Part shown: positions 55,672 through 64,000 of the stretch, one piece after another
Layout of the letters: each line of letters opens with the position of its first letter
Numbering within the stretch: position 1 is the stretch's first letter
Assembly (NCBI GenBank): GCA_937139405.1
Contig: CAKZPV010000048.1
Coordinates: 124,001-188,000, forward strand
Reading direction: 5' to 3'
Length of the DNA stretch: 64,000 bases
From: an uncultured Nitrospirota bacterium
Lineage (GTDB): Bacteria; Nitrospirota; Nitrospiria; Nitrospirales; UBA8639
Position numbers and translations under genes: made by a program
The notes under the pieces: model-generated
What the model saw: the letters and a program-made list of their open reading frames with translations, nothing else
Told to the model about the DNA's origin: nothing
Databases searched by the model: none

Positions 55672-58110
55672 ATGTCGGATTTTGAAAAGCTGGGAACATT
55701 TTATTTGGGGCGGCCATACGACTTGCCCAATAAATTAGCTAAGCCAGGCCTGCTCTTATATGATTCGAAAGACTTGGTGACTCATGCCGTCTGCGTGGGC
55801 ATGACTGGCAGCGGAAAAACCGGTCTGTGCATCGGTCTCTTGGAAGAAGCGGCTATCGATAATATTCCGGCCATCATCATTGACCCCAAAGGTGACATTG
55901 CCAATCTGCTGCTCACCTTTCCAGAACTGAACGGGAGTGATTTTCTTCCCTGGGTCAACCCTGATGACGCCAAGAAAAAGGAACTCACTCCAGAAGCATT
56001 TGCGGACAAGGAGGCGTCAAAATGGAAAGCGGGCTTAGAGTCATGGGGACAAGATGGAGCCAGAATCGCGCGTCTCCGTGATGCGGCAGATTTTTTGGTC
56101 TATACCCCTGGGAGCACGGCCGGACTTCCCGTTTCGATTCTCCAATCCTTTTCTGTCCCTTCCTCAACAATACTTGAAGACGCCGAACTCCTCGGTGAGC
56201 GAGTAGGCACGACAGCGACCAGCTTACTCAATCTGATTGGTGTCGATGCGGATCCCTTACAAAGCCCCGAGCATATTCTGCTGGCTAATATTTTGAAAAC
56301 GTCCTGGGAGGCTGGCCAAGACCTGACGCTCTCTTCGTTGATCCAATCCATTCAATCCCCGCCGTTTACCACGTTAGGTGTGATGGATCTGGAATCAGTG
56401 TTTTCCTCAAAACATCGATTTGCGCTGGCTATGCGCTTTAACAACCTATTGGGTGCACCAGGGTTTTCGGCATGGCTCGAAGGTCAGCCGATGGATATCG
56501 ATCAGATTCTCTATTCGCCCAGTGGCAAACCCCGTATCGCCATTTTTTCTATCGCACATTTGAATGACACAGAACGCATGTTTTTTGTGAGCCTTCTTCT
56601 GACGCAAATGGTGAGTTGGATGCGCACGCAATCTGGCACGACGAGTCTTCGAGCCCTCCTCTATATGGACGAAGTCTTCGGGTTTTTTCCGCCGACCCAA
56701 AACCCGCCATCGAAAACGCCGATGCTGACCATGCTGAAACAAGCCCGGGCCTATGGCTTGGGTGTGGTGCTGGCCACCCAAAATCCCGTGGACTTGGACT
56801 ACAAAGGTTTGGGCAATACGGGAACCTGGTTCATTGGTCGCTTACAAACTGACCGGGATATGGCCCGCGTGTTGGATGGATTGGAAGGCGCAGCGGCCAA
56901 CAGTGATGGGAAATTTAATCGTCAGAAGATGGAGCAGATCATCTCTGGCCTTGGCAACCGAGTCTTTCTGATGAATAACGTTCATGATGATGGACCGGAA
57001 ATTTTTGAAACCCGATGGGTGTTGTCATATTTACGGGGACCGTTGACGCGCACTCAGATTAAGACCTTGATGGATCCTGTGAAAGCTAAGAGTCCGACAC
57101 ATGCTCCTCCCGTTGCTTCTTCTCAAGAACAAGAAGGTTCTCCCACAGAAACCAACACAAATCCTCCCGTGCTACCGCCAGAGGTCACCCAATATTTTGT
57201 GCCGATTCGTGGCTCACAGCCAAAGGATTCGAAGCTTGTGTATGAACCTCGATTATTAGGGTCAGCCAATGTCCACTTTCTGGATGGGCGGCGGAAAATT
57301 GATGAGTCTCGAGATATCACCGTCCTGGTCCCTTTAACGAATGATGCCACCCCAGTGGAATGGGATGACGCCATGAATACGGACCTCCTCCCTGACGACA
57401 TTGAGAGCACACAAGAAGCAGGAGGAATCTTTGGGGAATTACCTACTGCAGCCAACCAGGCCAAAAAATACAAGAAATGGCAAAAGGACTTCGTGACCTG
57501 GGTCTACCGAAACCATACCTTCGATATTTGGAAAAGCTCTGCATTAAAACTTACATCCGATGCTGGAGAGTCAGAACGAGATTTTCGCCTTCGCGTCCAG
57601 CAACTCACTCGCGAAACTCGTGACGAACAAACCGCGACGTTACGAAAAAAATATGACACCAAAATTGCTCGCCTTGAAGACCGCATTCGCCGTGCCGAAC
57701 AGACGGTGGAACGTGAGGAAGAACAAGCCCAGCAACAGAAATTCCAAACGATTATTTCCTTAGGCGCCACGGTGCTCTCTGCTTTTCTCGGGAGGAAGGC
57801 TGTGAGCCGATCTTCCATGGGCAAAGCGGCAAGCACCATCCGCGGCATGAGTCGATCAAGGAAAGAGAGTCAAGATATCGAACGGGCGGGAGAAAATGTC
57901 GAAGCCTTCAAGCAACAACTCGCCGAGCTCGAAACTGAATTTACGCAGGAGGCTGAGGCCTTGGCTGCTTCGTTGCAAACTCAGTCCGAATCCTTGGAAA
58001 CCGTGACGATTCGACCTAAAAAATCTAATATCGCTGTCGAACTTCTTGGATTAGGTTGGGTGCCTCATTGGCAAAATTCACAAGGTCAACGCACGCCTGC
58101 TTGGGAGTAA
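55672..58110 (+). CDS. HerA-like / DUF87 ATP-binding protein
   Basis: 812 residues. The AAA/FtsK-HerA ATPase core has Walker A GMTGSGKTGLCIG (about residue 43), IIIDPKGDIANLLL and Walker B ALLYMDEVFGFFPP (about 330). ATQNPVDLDYKGLGN (sensor-like) follows. After residue 480 there is a proline-rich linker and a second domain, then a coiled coil (about 650-690). A hydrophobic patch, FQTIISLGATVLSAFLG, and another coiled coil end the protein. HerA-type ATPases pump DNA or drive defence complexes. AAGGAG precedes the ATG. The exact role is unknown. Confidence 0.75.
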   Translation: MSDFEKLGTFYLGRPYDLPNKLAKPGLLLYDSKDLVTHAVCVGMTGSGKTGLCIGLLEEAAIDNIPAIIIDPKGDIANLLLTFPELNGSDFLPWVNPDDAKKKELTPEAFADKEASKWKAGLESWGQDGARIARLRDAADFLVYTPGSTAGLPVSILQSFSVPSSTILEDAELLGERVGTTATSLLNLIGVDADPLQSPEHILLANILKTSWEAGQDLTLSSLIQSIQSPPFTTLGVMDLESVFSSKHRFALAMRFNNLLGAPGFSAWLEGQPMDIDQILYSPSGKPRIAIFSIAHLNDTERMFFVSLLLTQMVSWMRTQSGTTSLRALLYMDEVFGFFPPTQNPPSKTPMLTMLKQARAYGLGVVLATQNPVDLDYKGLGNTGTWFIGRLQTDRDMARVLDGLEGAAANSDGKFNRQKMEQIISGLGNRVFLMNNVHDDGPEIFETRWVLSYLRGPLTRTQIKTLMDPVKAKSPTHAPPVASSQEQEGSPTETNTNPPVLPPEVTQYFVPIRGSQPKDSKLVYEPRLLGSANVHFLDGRRKIDESRDITVLVPLTNDATPVEWDDAMNTDLLPDDIESTQEAGGIFGELPTAANQAKKYKKWQKDFVTWVYRNHTFDIWKSSALKLTSDAGESERDFRLRVQQLTRETRDEQTATLRKKYDTKIARLEDRIRRAEQTVEREEEQAQQQKFQTIISLGATVLSAFLGRKAVSRSSMGKAASTIRGMSRSRKESQDIERAGENVEAFKQQLAELETEFTQEAEALAASLQTQSESLETVTIRPKKSNIAVELLGLGWVPHWQNSQGQRTPAWE

Positions 58111-58328
58111 TCGGCTCTACCTGCTCTGAATCATTATTCGGCTCTATTCGAAATACCATCTTTTTCTCTCTTCCCCTTTTCATTAGAGACATGGATCTCG
58201 TATTCTAGTTAAGACACCGATTGGCATATCCCCTGATCGGTTCAATTGCACCCCTCTCTATTCCGTCTATTTTGGAAGACTTTTCTCTTTAGACACTATT
58301 CATTCATGCTTCAACAGGAGGTACAACT

Positions 58329-58757
58329 ATGGAACTCATTCAACAACTCGTCAGTTCGCTAGGAGTCAACGAAGATCAAGCCAAGGGCGGAGCTGGGCTC
58401 TTGTTCGATTTAGCAAAAGATAAATTAGGAGCGGGCGAATTTCAGCAGATCGCTGAGCAAATACCAGGAGTCGGGAACCTCTTAGGTGCCGCACCTGAAC
58501 CTTCAACAGCAGCCTCTGCGGGCGGTGGTATGATGGGTGCCTTAGGTGGTGCCGCTGCCGCATTAGGCGCTGGCGGATTAGGCGATAAGTTAGGGGGATT
58601 AGGCAATCTCGCAGAATTGGCCAGTGGATTTTCGAAACTGGGATTAAGCTCAGATATGGTTGGAAAATTTGTTCCAATCGTCTTGTCTTTTGTCCAGAGT
58701 AAAGGCGGCGATGGGGTCAAAGGCCTTCTGGAAAAAGCGCTCATGCCATCGGCCTAA
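58329..58757 (+). CDS. DUF2780 family protein
   Basis: 142 residues. The N-terminal LIQQLVSSLGVNEDQAKGGAG helix and the Gly/Ala-rich middle are typical of DUF2780 (VcgC/VcgE-type) proteins. KLGLSSDMVGKFVPIVLSFV closes the domain. An ACAGGAGG site precedes the ATG. The function is unknown; it lies upstream of a DUF2959 lipoprotein gene. Confidence 0.75.
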   Translation: MELIQQLVSSLGVNEDQAKGGAGLLFDLAKDKLGAGEFQQIAEQIPGVGNLLGAAPEPSTAASAGGGMMGALGGAAAALGAGGLGDKLGGLGNLAELASGFSKLGLSSDMVGKFVPIVLSFVQSKGGDGVKGLLEKALMPSA

Positions 58758-58820
58758 GGCAAGGGCTTCACATATTTGGCATGTCGTGTTCAGCCTATCA
58801 ATCATAAAGGGTGACGTAGA

Positions 58821-59501
58821 ATGAATAAGTTTTTTTCTCCTCCACAATGTTCTCGACTGCTCTTTGGGCTCCTGTTGGCCACCTCACTTTCTATTTTCGG
58901 CTGTCAAACTGCGTACTACGCAGGCATGGAGAAAATGGGCTACCATAAACGCGATTTAATGGTCAGCGATGTCGAGAAGGCCCGAGATGCCCAACAAGAA
59001 GCCAAGGAACAGTTCAAGTCTGCACTTGATCGTTTTACCTCAGTTCTCAATGTCAAAGGTGGCAAGCTTCAAGAGAAATACGATACCTTACATGCCGAAT
59101 ATGAGAGAAGCGAAGCAAAGGCTAATGTGGTCCGTGATCGCATTGCCTCCGTTGAAGATGTGTCAGAAGCGCTCTTCACCGAATGGGAAGCCGAGCTCAA
59201 AGAATATACCAGCGCCAACTTGAGACGGAGCAGTCAAACGAAGCTGACACAAACCCGCACTCAATATGCCAAACTTATTAAAGCCATGAAACGGGCTGAA
59301 AGTAAAATGCCTCCTGTCTTAGGTAAATTCAATGACCAAGTGTTGTTCCTCAAACATAATCTCAACGCCCAAGCTATTGCGTCATTAAAAAGTGAATTAG
59401 GTAGCGTGGAAAGCAATATCAAGATTCTGATCAAGGAAATGGAAAGCTCGATCAAACAGGCTGATACGTTTATATCATCTATGAATACAGGACAAGAATA
59501 A
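58821..59501 (+). CDS. DUF2959 lipoprotein
   Basis: 226 residues. The lipobox is I-F-G-C with Cys at residue 28. The remainder is almost all helical coiled coil, with YYAGMEKMGYHKRDLMVSDV near the start, the DUF2959 signature. It probably lies at the membrane surface as a helical bundle. The function is unknown. It follows the DUF2780 gene after 63 bp. Confidence 0.8.
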   Translation: MNKFFSPPQCSRLLFGLLLATSLSIFGCQTAYYAGMEKMGYHKRDLMVSDVEKARDAQQEAKEQFKSALDRFTSVLNVKGGKLQEKYDTLHAEYERSEAKANVVRDRIASVEDVSEALFTEWEAELKEYTSANLRRSSQTKLTQTRTQYAKLIKAMKRAESKMPPVLGKFNDQVLFLKHNLNAQAIASLKSELGSVESNIKILIKEMESSIKQADTFISSMNTGQE

Positions 59502-59534
59502 ATCCTCACGTTCTACAGAGGAAGGACAATCACT

Positions 59535-59786
59535 ATGGGCATCATTTCCTGGATCGTATTCGGATTAATCGCCGGAGTGCTTGCCAAGATCATTATGCCA
59601 GGGAAAGACCCCGGTGGGTTCATTGTGACGATCCTCATCGGCATCGCTGGGGCTATGATTGGAGGCTTGATCAGCACCTCTCTCGGATATGGCGATGTGA
59701 ATGGGTTTGACCTAGGAAGCCTGGGCATTGCCATTGGCGGAGCCTTACTCCTGCTTTTTGGCTACCGAAAATTGAAAGGCGCGTAA
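59535..59786 (+). CDS. GlsB/YeaQ/YmgE family membrane protein
   Basis: 83 residues, three hydrophobic segments and the family pattern ISWIVFGLIAGVLAKIIMPG and GFIVTILIGIAGAMIGG. Such proteins are linked to envelope or general stress. A GAGGAAGG site precedes the ATG. It is the last gene before a hairpin and an 0.8-kb non-coding stretch. Confidence 0.88.
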   Translation: MGIISWIVFGLIAGVLAKIIMPGKDPGGFIVTILIGIAGAMIGGLISTSLGYGDVNGFDLGSLGIAIGGALLLLFGYRKLKGA

Positions 59787-59844
59787 CCACTGCTCGCAAA
59801 GGTCTATCTGCTCCTACCTAATCGGAAGACTATTGATCAGACAA

Positions 59845-59876
59845 AGGGCCTTGTCAGATGTAACTGACAAGGCCCT
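59845..59876. terminator. Perfect 13-bp hairpin after the YeaQ-like gene
   Basis: AGGGCCTTGTCAG (59845-59857), loop ATGTAA, CTGACAAGGCCCT (59864-59876). It lies 58 bp after the stop. No T run follows, so it may act as a transcript-stabilising end rather than as an intrinsic terminator. Confidence 0.6.
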
Positions 59877-60492
59877 CATCACTTCCAACCTTCAACAGCA
59901 CACAATATGCATCAATCCAGCATTGGAAATACCCCTTATCAACATATTCGCAAGAATTCTGTGGATAAGAAAAATTGATTGGTGTTGTTAAAAATCGTAC
60001 ATTTCCAGCTGGAACAATTCACCAAATAAATGTCAAGAAAAAAAACGTTTTCTACCTTTACGACTACGCCAAAAAATTCACACCCCTAAATATGGTAGTG
60101 AAAAAATAATTTTATACAATGCCTAAATAATAGGCAATCAGCTCATTCCTTTATCAATCCTTGTGAAACGTGGCGAAACACATGAATCACCACCACCTTA
60201 TCCACAAAATTTGTGGAGGGCATTTTTCTTTCATGGCCCACATTTTGCCCACTTGTATATTCTGTAAAATATGGCTGTTTACAATTAGATTAATATACGT
60301 AAAACACGAAATATCTTCAAACCACTATTAAATGACCAGCCCATTGCTTGAATAGGGAATACCCAACTCTTCTTCAGGCTGTTGGATCGGTTCCTTGAAT
60401 CTTCAATACACATTCAACGTTTTGGATTGCCGTGTACAAAAGAGAAAATATTTAAATCGTTATAAGATCATCAAAATCATTAGAGATCCGCG

Positions 60493-60521
60493 TTGACCTT
60501 CTTTTCTCATTTTGGTACAAG
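60493..60521 (+). promoter_or_regulatory. Candidate promoter of the DUF882 gene
   Basis: TTGACC and TACAAG are separated by 17 bp; the ATG lies 69 bp downstream. The call is by consensus only. Confidence 0.4.
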
Positions 60522-60590
60522 CGGGGAACTCTTTCCTTTTTTTCTCTTCTTATTTTTCCCCAAAAAATTCATTCTTCGGAGGGCTTCATC

Positions 60591-61157
60591 ATGTCCCAAC
60601 AGACACACCCACTTTGGTCGAGGCGAAGTTTGCTCAGAACTTCCTTGGCCGGAATAATGCTTCTGAGCAGTCGTCTCCTGTTTCCTGATTCAGCTTCCGG
60701 ACATTCACAACCAGAAGGAAGGCTGCGTTTTTATAATATGAATACTAAAGAACGGTTGACAGTGAACTATCGGAATCGATCTGGTCAATACGACCAGGGC
60801 GCCTTAAAGGACCTTAACTATTTCTTGCGTTGCCCACATTCACAAGAAATCTGTGAAATGGATATTCAGTTACTCGAAGATCTCAACCTAATTGAAAAGT
60901 TGGTGGGACGAGGGAAGGAAATTCGAATTTACTCAGCCTACCGTTCCCCTTCCTACAATAATTTGTTGATTCATCTTGGACAAGGCGCCGTACCTAATAG
61001 TTTACATACAACCGGACAAGCCGTGGACTTTTCGATCTCTGGTGTACGACTTTCACAAGTACGGCGAGCGGCTTTCAACCTTAAACGAGGCGGAGTCGGC
61101 TATTATCGACGCCAAGGCTTCGTCCATCTTGATACCGGACCCATACGCTACTGGTAA
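60591..61157 (+). CDS. Tat-exported DUF882 / M15-like peptidase
   Basis: 188 residues. The twin-arginine motif is SRRSLLRTSLAG (Arg 11-12) with a hydrophobic segment to about residue 32. The mature domain has IYSAYRSPSYNN, SLHTTGQAVDFSI and QGFVHLDTGPIRYW, the metal-binding His/Asp/His of DUF882 (YcbK-like). These are D,D-peptidase-like enzymes of peptidoglycan. A GGAGGG site precedes the ATG. The gene converges on mscS with 33 bp between stops. Confidence 0.9.
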   Translation: MSQQTHPLWSRRSLLRTSLAGIMLLSSRLLFPDSASGHSQPEGRLRFYNMNTKERLTVNYRNRSGQYDQGALKDLNYFLRCPHSQEICEMDIQLLEDLNLIEKLVGRGKEIRIYSAYRSPSYNNLLIHLGQGAVPNSLHTTGQAVDFSISGVRLSQVRRAAFNLKRGGVGYYRRQGFVHLDTGPIRYW

Positions 61158-61190
61158 CCCCTCATACGCACATCATCTCCCGCCGCCAGC

Positions 61191-62006
61191 CTAGTCTTTT
61201 GCGTTGACCAAATGAATGGTCCGTTGAGGAAAAGGGATGCTCAGCTTTTCCGCATCAAATCGTTGCTTAAGAGTTTTCGTGAGATCAAACTTCACCGGCC
61301 AATAATCGCCAGCCTGACACCACACTCGGATCGTCAAGTCTACGGAACTTTCCCCAAGATTTCCAACCACTACCATAGGCGCAGGATCCGCTAAAACTCT
61401 TGAATCAGCCTTTACCACCTCTTGAACCACTGTCTGGGCTTTATCAATATCATCGCCGTAATCAATACCCATGACCATATCAACGCGCCTGGTTGTATGG
61501 TGGCTGAAATTTTTCACGATGGTCCCCCATACCTGACTATTGGGAACAAGAATTTGCACATTATCCGGTGTGGCTAATTCTGTGACAAACAACGTAATCG
61601 ACTTCACCGAGCCTTTAATACCCGCAGTCTCAACCACATCTCCAGCTTTAAATGGCCTAAAAAACAGAAGCATCACGCCAGCCGCGACATTGCTCAAGGT
61701 CCCTTGCAAAGCCAGGCCAATGGCTAAACTCGCAGCGCCCAACACAGCAATAAGACTCGTCGTTTCGATACCAAATTGGGCGAGCACAGCCACGACAGTC
61801 GCAATTAAGACAACATACCGCGCTAAATTTGAAAGAAACCCGGTTAATGTTTCATCGGCTTTATCAGATTTTCTTAGCCAAACCGCTACTTTTTTCTGTA
61901 ACCAATTGGCCGCCATGCGTCCGACAATCAGAATAAGAATAGCGCCAATGACGTTCAAACCATACGATGTTAATAAAGTGATACCTTGCTTCATGGCTTC
62001 TTCCAT
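61191..62006 (-). CDS. mscS: Small-conductance mechanosensitive channel MscS
   Basis: 271 residues from the ATG at 62006; the frame opens 117 bases earlier without support. Three membrane helices are followed by the MscS pore and cytoplasmic domain: LGAASLAIGLALQGTLSNVA in the pore helix and RPFKAGDVVETAGIKGSV in the beta domain. The length is near E. coli MscS (286). It releases solutes on hypo-osmotic shock. The next gene upstream is also a mechanosensitive-type membrane protein. Confidence 0.93.
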   Translation of the reverse strand: MEEAMKQGITLLTSYGLNVIGAILILIVGRMAANWLQKKVAVWLRKSDKADETLTGFLSNLARYVVLIATVVAVLAQFGIETTSLIAVLGAASLAIGLALQGTLSNVAAGVMLLFFRPFKAGDVVETAGIKGSVKSITLFVTELATPDNVQILVPNSQVWGTIVKNFSHHTTRRVDMVMGIDYGDDIDKAQTVVQEVVKADSRVLADPAPMVVVGNLGESSVDLTIRVWCQAGDYWPVKFDLTKTLKQRFDAEKLSIPFPQRTIHLVNAKD

Positions 62007-62207
62007 ACCTAAGATTCCTTTCCTGAAAAGATTTGTTGGAAATTTTACGATGATGAGATAGAGGAGATTAGGCTCCTCCCTCTCTAGCGTCGTAGCGAAC
62101 ACACGAAGAACCTCATTGATCACTGAGGCAATGCAAGGGAATAGAGGAAAGCTCGTAAGGATGTCCTTGATGAAGAATTGACCTCAAGGCGAGCCTTACA
62201 GGTTGGC

Positions 62208-62233
62208 TGCCAGGGCCATAAAAGGCCCTGGCA
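62208..62233 (-). terminator. 10-bp hairpin after the CmpX-like gene
   Basis: TGCCAGGGCC-ATAAAA-GGCCCTGGCA forms a perfect stem just beyond the stop at 62249 of the minus-strand gene. Confidence 0.6.
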
Positions 62234-62248
62234 TGATAAAAGAAAAAT

Positions 62249-63715
62249 CTACCGGTCGCCGCGCATGCGGCCTAACCAATGTTCCATTTGTTTTCCCGCA
62301 GCTTCACGTCCACCAAGTCCAAAGGACAGAGCAATCGCAACGGCAATCGCTCCTAGAGTCAATCCGAAGGCCAGATTGACAATGTCGTCTGCAAGGCCCA
62401 TAGCACGCAGACCCATGGCGAGCACGAGACCTAAAATCGAAAAACGGGCAATACCTGCCAACGTAGCAGCATTGCTGCCTCCAACCCGTTGGATTGCCTG
62501 ACCAGCCAAGTTAGACAACCAGAAACCGACTGCAATAATTGCAGCCCCTAACAAGACTTGTCCACCAAATTGAATAAACATGGCGACTAATTGTGACAGT
62601 TGCTCGAATCCCAATCGGTTAGCGGCCTCGACCGTTGCAAAGAGCATGATAAAAAAGACTATAACTTTTCCTACCAATTGAGAAGGTGTGGCTCCTCCTT
62701 CAAAAACTTGTCCGATGCCAACCTTGGCGGGAAGTTGATCAAACCCCATGCCGCCCAATAAATTACTCAAGAGATTAGAAATAAGGCGCGACACAAAAAA
62801 AGCTACAGCCAGAATAATCGCTGCCGCAAATATATTGGGGATCGCACTCATCATCGAATTGAGCATTTGTGTCGCGGGCACCGTGATGACTTCAATATTT
62901 AAGGCCTGAAGGGCCGCAATAAGGGCAGGCACAAAAATCAAAATATAGATGACTAACCCCACCAGTTTCGACAAGGACATCGTGCCTCTGAGACCGACCT
63001 GCTCTCCCATTCCATCCGCCCCACCGGCGGCCAAAAGATTACTGACGATGTCTCGTACAATCTTTGCCACCAACCATCCTACTCCTCCAATGATGACAGC
63101 CCCAAACACATTGGGAAGCATACCCAACATTTCATTAACCATCCCCTGGACCGGGGTTAAAATTCCGTCTAATTCCAACGTGCCAAGAATCCCTGGAAGA
63201 AACAACAAGATAATCAGCCAAAACAACACATTCCCTAAGTTGTCGCTCATGGGGCTCATCCCTGCTTCTGACCTCAGTTTGTCATCTAAACTCGTCGCTT
63301 GTAAGGCTTTACTGACCACTGTGCGCACGACGGTAGCCAACACCCATGCCACTAATAACAAGACTCCGCCAGCCACAATTTTCGGAGCGAAGGCTAACAC
63401 CTGATCAAGCAACCCTCGCAGTGGCCCTGATACCAGCTCCAAATTCAACGCGTTGAAAAATCCGACCAACACAAACAGCAACACGAGATAATACAATGTC
63501 GTGGCTGTACCACCTTCGATATCCATTTGAGTCCCGGTGGTTGATCCAATTCGTGTATTCAATTGAAGAAAGCCGAGTCCTTTTCGAACCCCTGCCCTGA
63601 TAACTGTGGCAACAATCCATCCAATAACAAGAATCCCTAAAGCTCCGAGAATACCCGGCAACGAAGAGCCAAGAGTCTCTTGCAATGTCTCTGTTAATTT
63701 GGTCATGTCCATCAA
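62249..63715 (-). CDS. CmpX-like mechanosensitive membrane protein with repeated TM helices
   Basis: 488 residues with about ten or more hydrophobic segments arranged as repeats: LGILVIGWIVATVIRAGVRK, GVLLLVAWVLATVVRTVVSK, IIGGVGWLVAKIVRDIVSNL and IILAVAFFVSRLISNLLSNL align to the same pattern of one TM helix. A final copy is at AIIAVGFWLSNLAGQAI. This is the conserved TM-helix repeat of MscS-related proteins of the CmpX type. A role in envelope tension sensing is inferred. Confidence 0.85.
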   Translation of the reverse strand: MMDMTKLTETLQETLGSSLPGILGALGILVIGWIVATVIRAGVRKGLGFLQLNTRIGSTTGTQMDIEGGTATTLYYLVLLFVLVGFFNALNLELVSGPLRGLLDQVLAFAPKIVAGGVLLLVAWVLATVVRTVVSKALQATSLDDKLRSEAGMSPMSDNLGNVLFWLIILLFLPGILGTLELDGILTPVQGMVNEMLGMLPNVFGAVIIGGVGWLVAKIVRDIVSNLLAAGGADGMGEQVGLRGTMSLSKLVGLVIYILIFVPALIAALQALNIEVITVPATQMLNSMMSAIPNIFAAAIILAVAFFVSRLISNLLSNLLGGMGFDQLPAKVGIGQVFEGGATPSQLVGKVIVFFIMLFATVEAANRLGFEQLSQLVAMFIQFGGQVLLGAAIIAVGFWLSNLAGQAIQRVGGSNAATLAGIARFSILGLVLAMGLRAMGLADDIVNLAFGLTLGAIAVAIALSFGLGGREAAGKQMEHWLGRMRGDR

Positions 63716-63771
63716 TAACTCCTATTCATGAAAGATCACGGTTGTGGGGAAAGATATTGACTGGCAGCCGC

Positions 63772-64000
63772 CTATGCCGAGGCTTTTAATTCAGCAGTGC
63801 AATGCCCGCATTTCGTGGCTTTAATGGGAATGGTCATTTGGCACAATCCGCATTCTTTGGTCGTTGGCTCGGCTGGAGGTGCCTCCTCTTCCTTTTTCAA
63901 GGAATTCATCCATTTGACGACCATGAAAATTGCAAAGGCCACAATGAGAAAATCAACCACGGTCTGAATGAACATGCCATACTTAAGTAACACCGGCTCT
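63772..64000 (-). CDS. mscL: MscL-type channel C-terminus with zinc-ribbon extension (partial)
   Basis: The frame runs off the window at 64000, so only the last 75 or so residues are seen. [20 protein letters not shown] matches the second membrane helix of MscL. It is followed by a linker ([10 protein letters not shown]) and a zinc ribbon with C-G-L-C and C-G-H-C. Canonical MscL ends instead in a short helix. A GTG at 63993 is not the start; codons continue upstream (Glu-Pro). The zinc ribbon may replace the C-terminal bundle. Confidence 0.85.
   Translation of the reverse strand, partial: EPVLLKYGMFIQTVVDFLIVAFAIFMVVKWMNSLKKEEEAPPAEPTTKECGLCQMTIPIKATKCGHCTAELKASA

Larger units (their letters stand above)
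59787..60590. other. AT-rich non-coding stretch of about 800 bp
   Basis: The first part holds a 13-bp hairpin (given separately), the last part a candidate promoter. Between them (about 59880-60480) the sequence is strongly AT-rich without reading frames. A small RNA or a silenced/regulatory region is possible but not supported by anything specific. Confidence 0.55.

Overview
The window is a gene-dense bacterial chromosome segment with fairly AT-rich intergenic stretches. No rRNA, tRNA, CRISPR array, intact insertion sequence or phage gene was recognised. Gene content suggests a Gram-negative member of the Nitrospirota (Nitrospira-like): a bacterial proteasome locus (Mpa/ARC, Dop, PrcB, PrcA, PafA) sits in a genome with outer-membrane features (TolC, lipoproteins, AmpG-type permease, FtsEX-EnvC). 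A CADD/TenA-like oxygenase and a periplasmic dihaem cytochrome are also present. The taxonomic call rests on gene content and protein style only; no marker gene was searched.

Layout. 1-5.4 kb (minus strand): dihaem c-type cytochrome (cut by the window edge), an ECF sigma factor with a large membrane anti-sigma-like partner, a lipoprotein and a CopD-like membrane protein. 5.5-17.1 kb: an exported SAM methyltransferase, a PqqD-like/methyltransferase fusion, Ppx/GppA, a YggX-like protein, YqgE, an AmpG-like permease, a decayed BamE-like lipoprotein gene, a polysaccharide deacetylase, a DUF1295 membrane protein and a 1006-residue DUF748/AsmA-like protein. 17.6-26.6 kb (plus strand): ffh-rpsP-rimM-trmD-rplS-rnhB-yraN, then ftsE-ftsX-envC-ctpA. 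26.6-29.4 kb: a stand-alone RAM (Lrp-type) domain and a stand-alone PolX-type HhH protein on the minus strand, then thiS-thiG-thiE on the plus strand. 29.5-37.4 kb: the proteasome operon followed by an M23 peptidase and a LOG-family phosphoribohydrolase.

37.4-46.9 kb: a secreted lectin-fold protein, TolC, a CADD-like enzyme and a MacAB-type exporter followed by small membrane proteins and lipoproteins. 47-52.8 kb: SDR, deaminase, polyphosphate glucokinase, FluC/CrcB and a UvrA homologue. 52.9-58.1 kb looks more accessory: an HNH nuclease, a hairpin-rich non-coding stretch, an EEP-family nuclease flanked by a 19-bp direct repeat, and a HerA-like ATPase. 58.3-64 kb: DUF2780, DUF2959, GlsB/YeaQ, a Tat-exported DUF882 protein and three mechanosensitive-channel genes in a row (MscS, a CmpX-like multi-TM-helix protein, and MscL with a C-terminal zinc ribbon, cut by the window edge).

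The most notable observation is in the proteasome operon. Every enzyme for tagging, untagging and degradation is present, but no gene for the tag itself (Pup or UBact) can be found. Between dop and prcB, where UBact is expected, there are only 43 bp: a strong orphan Shine-Dalgarno, a small hairpin and a 5-codon ORF whose stop overlaps the prcB start. This could be the scar of a lost tag gene. Other points of interest are a ThiS with 12 residues after its Gly-Gly, the PqqD-like/methyltransferase fusion, and the HNH/EEP/HerA cluster.
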